From: Allocoleopsis franciscana PCC 7113
GTDB lineage: Bacteria > Cyanobacteriota > Cyanobacteriia > Cyanobacteriales > Coleofasciculaceae
DNA length: 64,000 bases
Assembly (NCBI RefSeq): GCF_000317515.1
Contig: NC_019738.1
Location: forward strand, 5,916,001 to 5,980,000
Direction of reading: 5' to 3'
The notes below the pieces were generated by a model that saw only the letters and a program-made list of their open reading frames with translations, was not told the DNA's origin and made no database searches. The position numbers were made by a program, and so were the translations under genes. Numbering within the stretch: position 1 is the first letter of the stretch; the number at the start of each line of letters is the position of its first letter. Positions 58,779-64,000 of the stretch are shown here, in pieces.

Positions 58779-61727
58779 CTACAAACCATTGCCAATCAAA
58801 ATAAAGGGTGCCCAGTAGTAGGGATGGGAAAACCCTGAAGCGTTGCTAGTAGTCGATTGTCTTCCTGGAATGGGTTGTGCACCTAGACCTCGAAAATCAG
58901 TATTCGCTGTAGAGGTAGGATTATTAACGGTACCTCCCTTGGGGTGATCGCTCCGGATTAGGCTCAGTTGTGCCTGACGCAGTGCCTGAGCTTTGGTGAT
59001 GGGAGATTGTGCTGTACCCTTGGCTAAGGTGCTGTAGAATTGCTCCATCAACAGACGCGTACTCTTGTCGTTCACTTGCCACAGAGAAGCCATCACGGCT
59101 TTAGCTCCCTTTTCGAGAAAGTAGTAGCTAAGTCCAGTAATCTCGGTGCCGTCTTGTCCAGTTTCTCCTAATGCCGTTTCACAGGCAGAGAGTACCACCA
59201 AATGAATTTGGTTCAAATCCCGCATATTTTGAATCTCAGGAATGGGGAGTTCTTCGCCATCACCCAGCAACAGATAGGAAGCGTAGGCATTGTTGGGCAC
59301 AAATTTTCCATGAGTGGCGATATGTAGAATTAAATGATCGGCTAAATTATCCCGTAAGGCTTTACGATTAAACCCTTGATTGAGTAACTGTAATCCTGGA
59401 TAAATACCTTGAGTATCTGTAGGGGATTGGCGAATGATCGCATTCAGTTCGGCAGGTACATTGGGCAGAGGATTGAATCCCTTTTTGGCTTCGGATAGTC
59501 CTGCTGCTAAAACTGAGGTATTTTGAGTTCCGGGAGGTAGGCGCTCACCCATTTGGGTCAAATTAGCTGAGATAATAGTGGAGATATTGTAGTTTTCGGT
59601 TAAATATTTTTCTCCATCAAACACAGCATTCATGGGAATGTAGCGAGTAACGCGATCGAGGGAAAAGACGAGATTTTGTATTTGGTTTTTCTTGAGTTCT
59701 TTTTGCAGAGATGGGGGAAGCAGCCAGTCATAGAGTTGTTTCCCTGTTGCTTTGAGTTCAGCAATATCAGAGTTGGGGTTTTGTAGAAGTTGGCGAAATT
59801 GTACAACTTTCTCGCTAAGTTGCTTTAATCCGACTTGAGGAACTTCTATACTTTTAGTAATGCCACCTTTAGATGCCCATAAAATCCAGAGTTTGTTTTC
59901 GAGTACCAAAGGATAAATTAGTACTGTTCCGGGTTCGGAAACAATAGCTTCGGCATTGCCTCCAAGAGTGCTGGGGTCAAGAAATGCTTTATCTTTTTCA
60001 CGACGACGGCTAATTTCTTGTTCAAGCGATCGCACGTTATCTTCAAATTCTTTGGCGACAGCCTCACGTTGGTCTAACAGTTTACTACGTTCTGCACATT
60101 GCTTGCATTCTTCAATCTTACGTCCCAAGGCAATTAGAGTTCCGTGAGTTTTCAGGATTTCCGATTCGGTGAAGTTGGTGATAATGCCAAGAGTTTCTTT
60201 ACCTCCAGTGCGAGTATCTTTGGTGAAGTTGCGTAACTCTTGAACTTTGAGGAGTTCTAATACCTGCTGTGCTTCGAGGATTCGTCCTTGGGAGAGTAAT
60301 AAGTTGGCTAAAGAGCGATAATTATCTGCAACAGTTTCGGTATATACCTTCTGTTCCTCAATAGTTAATTTTTGCAAGTCTTGTCGGATGGCTTCGGTGA
60401 TGTTGACAGCTTCTTTGTAGAAGACGATCGCTAGTTCTGGCTGATTTTGTTTTTCTAGTAGGGAACCGATATTGCTGAGGGTGGTTCTTTCTCCTGGGCG
60501 ATCATTGAATTCTCTGAAAAGTGCGAGGGCTTTGCGGTAAGCTTCCAAAGCTTGAGTATAGTCTCCCGTTTGGGCATAAACTAAGCCGATGCTATTAAGA
60601 ATGAATCCTGATGCACTAAGATCACCTGAATTTCCGTATTCTTGAGACTTTTGATAGGCTTCTAAAGCTTGAGTATATTGACCTTTTTCAAAATAAATTA
60701 ATCCAATGTTGTTATAAATATGATGTCTCTCGAAGCTTTCTTTTGATAAGGCTTGTTGAAAGAACTGTAGTGCCCGATCAACCTGTCCTAACTTTTTGTA
60801 AATTAATCCAATTTGATTGAGCGCAAAAGGTTCTAGATAACTAATTGGTACTACTAATTCCTCGCTTACTTTTACGGAGGGTAGAATAGATAGTGCTTGA
60901 TCGAGAACTTCTAAAGCTCGCTCATATTGAGCTAAATCATTATAAATTAATCCAGTTTCAATGAGTAAAAATAATTCGTGATCTTTAACTTTACGTTCTC
61001 TAGCGATCGCTAATGATTGTTGATACGACCCTAGTGCCTGAGAGTACTGACCCAAATTGCGATAAACCCATCCCATACTGTGGAGACTATGCTGTTGAGC
61101 CTTGCGATCACCAATTTCTTGACTGATAAATAAATTTAGCTGGCTTATTGATAACTGCTCTTGCCAAGATAGTTTTCTACGACGCAAAGAGATATCCCTA
61201 GCTACGCCAAAGGCTGCCTGAAATTGCCATTTTTGTTTTAGGTGACGGCGCATTACATCAAGAATTAGTTGTTCGCCTTCACCATCACCAATTTTTCTAA
61301 AACTCTCTAGCTTTTGACGAAATAATTCCTCTATCTGGCGATATTTACCTGCTTTAAAATAAGCATTACCAATGTATCCAAGTGTTTTTGCTATCTTGTT
61401 GAGGGTGTCTACCTCACCAGCGCGATCGCCATTTTTTCTTTGAATAACTAAAGTTGTTTGAAGTTCTTCGAGTCGCTGTTGTAATTCATCGGAAGAAGTT
61501 TCTTTCTCGACAGCACTAGGACTACTAGCAGTTTGAAACGTTCCCCTATTCACCCTTGGAAAAGTCTTTACAGAAAACTTATCTTTCTCAATCTCAGAGT
61601 CTTGAGTTGACTTTGCGGCTATAGCCGTTGAGATGCTTAGATGAATTCCACTCAGTTGTAAGGGAAAAGTCAGGGACAGTAGCAGGGTGGCAGCAATGAA
61701 ACTGAGATGCTTGGGACGCGATCGCAT
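58779..61727 (-). CDS. TPR-CHAT protein, exported or membrane-anchored
   Basis: 982 residues from ATG 61727. A signal peptide-like N-terminus (hydrophobic about 9-36), then about eight TPR repeats (210-500), a coiled-coil segment (525-580), and a C-terminal CHAT domain (about 600-980). The caspase-like dyad is intact: His806 (HIATHGKF) and Cys849 (LSACETALG), followed by the GLSYYFLEKGAKAVMASLW motif. A Gly/Ser/Thr-rich insert (930-965) precedes the terminal HPYYWAPFILIGNG. CHAT domains are related to separase and caspases; function in cyanobacteria is unknown. If cleaved and exported, the protease would act outside the cytoplasm. Confidence 0.9.
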   Translation of the reverse strand: MRSRPKHLSFIAATLLLSLTFPLQLSGIHLSISTAIAAKSTQDSEIEKDKFSVKTFPRVNRGTFQTASSPSAVEKETSSDELQQRLEELQTTLVIQRKNGDRAGEVDTLNKIAKTLGYIGNAYFKAGKYRQIEELFRQKLESFRKIGDGEGEQLILDVMRRHLKQKWQFQAAFGVARDISLRRRKLSWQEQLSISQLNLFISQEIGDRKAQQHSLHSMGWVYRNLGQYSQALGSYQQSLAIARERKVKDHELFLLIETGLIYNDLAQYERALEVLDQALSILPSVKVSEELVVPISYLEPFALNQIGLIYKKLGQVDRALQFFQQALSKESFERHHIYNNIGLIYFEKGQYTQALEAYQKSQEYGNSGDLSASGFILNSIGLVYAQTGDYTQALEAYRKALALFREFNDRPGERTTLSNIGSLLEKQNQPELAIVFYKEAVNITEAIRQDLQKLTIEEQKVYTETVADNYRSLANLLLSQGRILEAQQVLELLKVQELRNFTKDTRTGGKETLGIITNFTESEILKTHGTLIALGRKIEECKQCAERSKLLDQREAVAKEFEDNVRSLEQEISRRREKDKAFLDPSTLGGNAEAIVSEPGTVLIYPLVLENKLWILWASKGGITKSIEVPQVGLKQLSEKVVQFRQLLQNPNSDIAELKATGKQLYDWLLPPSLQKELKKNQIQNLVFSLDRVTRYIPMNAVFDGEKYLTENYNISTIISANLTQMGERLPPGTQNTSVLAAGLSEAKKGFNPLPNVPAELNAIIRQSPTDTQGIYPGLQLLNQGFNRKALRDNLADHLILHIATHGKFVPNNAYASYLLLGDGEELPIPEIQNMRDLNQIHLVVLSACETALGETGQDGTEITGLSYYFLEKGAKAVMASLWQVNDKSTRLLMEQFYSTLAKGTAQSPITKAQALRQAQLSLIRSDHPKGGTVNNPTSTANTDFRGLGAQPIPGRQSTTSNASGFSHPYYWAPFILIGNGL

Positions 61728-61984
61728 ACAAACAATCCTCTATCAGCAGCTTGGCAAAATACTTGCACAATCATCTATATCTCTGAACTCATCAGAAGAT
61801 ATGCAAAAATGAGAGCCAGTTGCAGAACACAGTCTCGCTGACTTGAGTCTCAAAAAGCGATCGCTCATTGCCGCAAATCATCGCTGTTCTCAGTTCCATA
61901 AACCACACCGCAGGGGCAATTCTACCTTGCCCCTACAGAAAACCTGTATTCATTAACTAACGCATCACTGAGGCAAAAAGCCTT

Positions 61985-62575
61985 TTAAACCTTTACCTCA
62001 TCCGCAAAACTCGCCCAACGGGCAAATTGAAATTCCCCAGCGATCGAACCCCAAATATGTTCATCGGTTTGGGGGTGGCGTCCGCGATCGCGACTGATAA
62101 ATTTATTCTCATCAATCTCGAACATGCTGTCGAGATAGGTTTCCTCACCCTTCCACAACACCATACAACCCTTACCCGGTTCAACCTCACCTTTGAAACT
62201 GTTACCCGTCCATTCAACTTGGAACGTACATCCGGGGAGTTTCTCCAACTGTTCGGCTTGTAGGGTTTGCAAGCGTGCCAGGTCACGAGAGGCACCGTAG
62301 AATGGTTTTTCGTCCTTAACTTTGTAATTTTCAATTTCGATGCGATCGCCTACCTCCATTAACTTTAATACTCGCAACCGATAAGGCTGATTCAGCGCAT
62401 AGTCGTAGGCTTGTTCCAGAAAAAAACTGACTCCATCCAGCAGCGTCAGAGGCAGGGGACGCATACAAACACGAATATGGGCGAAAAACGGGGGATTAGC
62501 ATACGCTTGCTCTTGATTGCTAAAATCAGCAGCCATCCAACGGGCTAAGGTGGCAATATCGGTAGAATGCGTCAT
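61985..62575 (-). CDS. cpcT: Chromophore lyase CpcT/CpeT
   Basis: Attaches phycocyanobilin to the Cys-153 region of phycocyanin or phycoerythrocyanin beta subunits. 196 residues from ATG 62575, full length. Recognisable CpeT/CpcT elements: LARWMAADFSNQEQA near the start, RPLPLTLLDGVSFFLEQAYDYALNQPYR, YGASRD and GCMVLWKGEETYLDS. Which of the CpcT and CpeT subfamilies it belongs to cannot be settled by eye; CpcT is more general. No phycobilisome structural gene is in the window. Confidence 0.92.
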   Translation of the reverse strand: MTHSTDIATLARWMAADFSNQEQAYANPPFFAHIRVCMRPLPLTLLDGVSFFLEQAYDYALNQPYRLRVLKLMEVGDRIEIENYKVKDEKPFYGASRDLARLQTLQAEQLEKLPGCTFQVEWTGNSFKGEVEPGKGCMVLWKGEETYLDSMFEIDENKFISRDRGRHPQTDEHIWGSIAGEFQFARWASFADEVKV

Positions 62576-62702
62576 TAATTATTTCTCAGAATTCTCATCA
62601 AACTTTATCAATAATTGTAAAACTCAGACTGGCTAAGGGAGGAGCAAGAGAATAGGAGAAGATTGTGATCGCCCAAAAGACACCGACAAAACGTACACTA
62701 CA

Positions 62703-64000
62703 TTACGACAACTTCGTCAACAACCCCAAAAACCGCTTAGTATTCGGCGTGAGCAACGTGCGACGATAAGCATCCGCCGCCTTCTTAATCCCTTCCGCCT
62801 GAGTAGGATAAGGATGAATCACACCACTTAACCGGCTCAAACCCACCTTACCCACAATTGCCGTCGTCACTTCCGAAATCATCTCACCCGCATGACGAGC
62901 TACAATCGTCGCCCCCAAAATCTGATCCGAACCCTTCCGGTGCAGGATTTTAACAAACCCTTCCTCCTCACCATCTGCGATCGCTCGATCCACCTGACTT
63001 AAAGGAATGGCGATTGCCTCTACCGCAATCCCCTTTTCCCTCGCTTCCCATTCATACAATCCCACATGGGCAACCTCTGGGTCAGTATACGTGACCCAAG
63101 GCATCACCAAACTACTCAGTTTAGAACGTCCTAAACCAAACGGTGAAAACAAAGTATTTTTAATCACAATCCGTGCCGCCGCATCCGCCGCATGAGTAAA
63201 CTTCCAGTTCATGCAGATGTCGCCTGCGGCATAAATTCGGGGGTTCGTCGTTTGCAGGTAATCATTCACCTTCACCCCTTGCTTCTGGTCGTACTCTACC
63301 CCAACTGCATCTAAATTCAGCCCTTCCACATTAGGAGCACGTCCGACACCCACCAAAATTTCATCAACCGTAATCGACTCCTCCTGACCCTGATGGGTAA
63401 AATAGACTGTCTTACCTTCACTCGACTTGACTACCCGCTTCACTTCAGAACCCAGCACCAAGCGAATTCCTTCCCGAATAAACACCTTCTGAACAACTTC
63501 CGCCGCGTCGGCATCCTCTTTATTCAAGATATGAGAACTGCGATGGAACAATACCACCTCACTCCCCAAACGCCGAAACGCCTGAGCTAATTCGCAATCA
63601 AGGGGGCCACCCCCAATCAATGCTATACAGCTTGGTCGTTCGGTAAGGGAAAAAACACTTTCATTCGTCAGATACCCCGCCTCTTCCATCCCCTCAATCG
63701 ATAATCGTGCTGCCCTAGCCCCCGTCGCAATCACCGCTTTCTTAAACCGGAGAGTCTCACTCCCCACTTCAATCGTGTTGTCACTCAAAAAACGACCACT
63801 ACCCAAAAAGACATCAACCCCAAGCTGTTGGAAACGTTCCGCCGAATCATGAGGACTAATACTTGCCCGGATTCTACGCATCCGTTGCATTACGGCAGGA
63901 AAATCAACTTGAATCTCTTCTGGGACATGCACCCCGTAGTTTTTTGCTTCTCGCATCTCGGCAACCACACGAGAAGATCGAATCATGCACTTGGAAGGCA
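62703..64000 (-). CDS. FAD-dependent pyridine nucleotide-disulfide oxidoreductase, mercuric reductase-like (N-terminus outside window)
   Basis: The frame is open to the window edge; the codons before 63986 read PSKC, so the redox motif C-x4-C-x-PSK lies just beyond, and roughly 45 N-terminal residues with the first FAD-binding loop are missing. Visible: AVIATGARA, NAD-binding IALIGGGPLDCELAQAFRRLGSEV, the second FAD motif YAAGDIC, and the dimerisation domain with VMPWVTYTDPEVAHVG and HPYPTQAEGIKK (catalytic His-Glu region). The MerA C-terminal vicinal cysteines are absent (ends LLTKLS), so despite similarity to MerA-type proteins mercury is not the evident substrate. Dihydrolipoamide dehydrogenase-like reductases of unknown substrate are the best class. 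Confidence 0.88.
   Translation of the reverse strand, partial: PSKCMIRSSRVVAEMREAKNYGVHVPEEIQVDFPAVMQRMRRIRASISPHDSAERFQQLGVDVFLGSGRFLSDNTIEVGSETLRFKKAVIATGARAARLSIEGMEEAGYLTNESVFSLTERPSCIALIGGGPLDCELAQAFRRLGSEVVLFHRSSHILNKEDADAAEVVQKVFIREGIRLVLGSEVKRVVKSSEGKTVYFTHQGQEESITVDEILVGVGRAPNVEGLNLDAVGVEYDQKQGVKVNDYLQTTNPRIYAAGDICMNWKFTHAADAAARIVIKNTLFSPFGLGRSKLSSLVMPWVTYTDPEVAHVGLYEWEAREKGIAVEAIAIPLSQVDRAIADGEEEGFVKILHRKGSDQILGATIVARHAGEMISEVTTAIVGKVGLSRLSGVIHPYPTQAEGIKKAADAYRRTLLTPNTKRFLGLLTKLS

Noticed and set aside
59205-59225. tRNA-like GGTTCAAATCC T-loop sequence
   Set aside because: It lies inside the CHAT coding sequence and has no cloverleaf arms around it.
58779-61727. CHAT protein as an effector of a defence system
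   Set aside because: No type III-E CRISPR, gasdermin, STAND or similar partner nearby, and the N-terminus looks like an export signal.

Overview
The window is cyanobacterial chromosome, most likely from a filamentous, motile, non-marine-picoplankton lineage. Evidence: frequent HIP1 palindromes (GCGATCGC), a hormogonium polysaccharide pseudopilin cluster, genes for sulfolipid synthesis (sqdB, sqdX), a CpcT/CpeT phycobilin lyase, a phytochrome/cyanobacteriochrome kinase, the cyanobacterial bamA-lpxC-fabZ-lpxA-lpxB order, and several dispersed short repeats of the kind that fill cyanobacterial spacers. No rRNA, tRNA, CRISPR array, insertion sequence or prophage was seen.

Layout. 1-8.9 kb (+): truncated giant hpsA, hpsB, hpsC and two GspH/FimT-type pseudopilins. 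9-12.4 kb (-): glgB, a small secreted protein, a 45-residue lipoprotein. 12.9-17.6 kb (+): a GAF-GAF histidine kinase behind a strongly structured leader, an FtsL-like membrane protein and ftsI. 17.6-24.6 kb: a DUF255/thioredoxin-fold protein, a small HD hydrolase, a sulfite-oxidase-like molybdoenzyme, rpmF (L32), a proline-rich membrane protein and a caspase-fold protein without its catalytic dyad. 24.7-29.2 kb (-): a 1204-residue photoreceptor histidine kinase and a NADAR protein. 29.8-32.4 kb: TPR protein and phytase-like esterase, divergently transcribed. 32.4-43.1 kb (-): a six-gene chemotaxis-like operon (PatA-type regulator, CheY, CheW, two MCPs, hybrid CheA). 43.1-44.4 kb holds no convincing gene. 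44.4-51.6 kb (-): a small membrane protein, a remnant of a Uma2 gene, then the lipid A / outer membrane assembly cluster. 52.4-58.6 kb: a small conserved protein, a GAF-GAF-PAS adenylate cyclase, and sqdB - small membrane protein - sqdX. 58.8-64 kb (-): TPR-CHAT protein, CpcT/CpeT lyase, and a truncated flavin disulfide reductase.

How it fits together. Much of the window concerns surface motility and light or second-messenger signalling: pseudopilins for polysaccharide secretion, a Pil-Chp-like chemosensory operon, a photoreceptor kinase, an orphan GAF kinase and a cAMP-type cyclase. A second theme is envelope construction: lipid A, BamA, sulfolipid and septal transpeptidase. The most unusual items are the photoreceptor (phytochrome module plus a DXCF cyanobacteriochrome module plus one blind GAF in one kinase), the catalytically dead caspase-fold membrane protein, an MCP that seems to have lost its second membrane helix, and the structured leader in front of the kinase at 12.9 kb.
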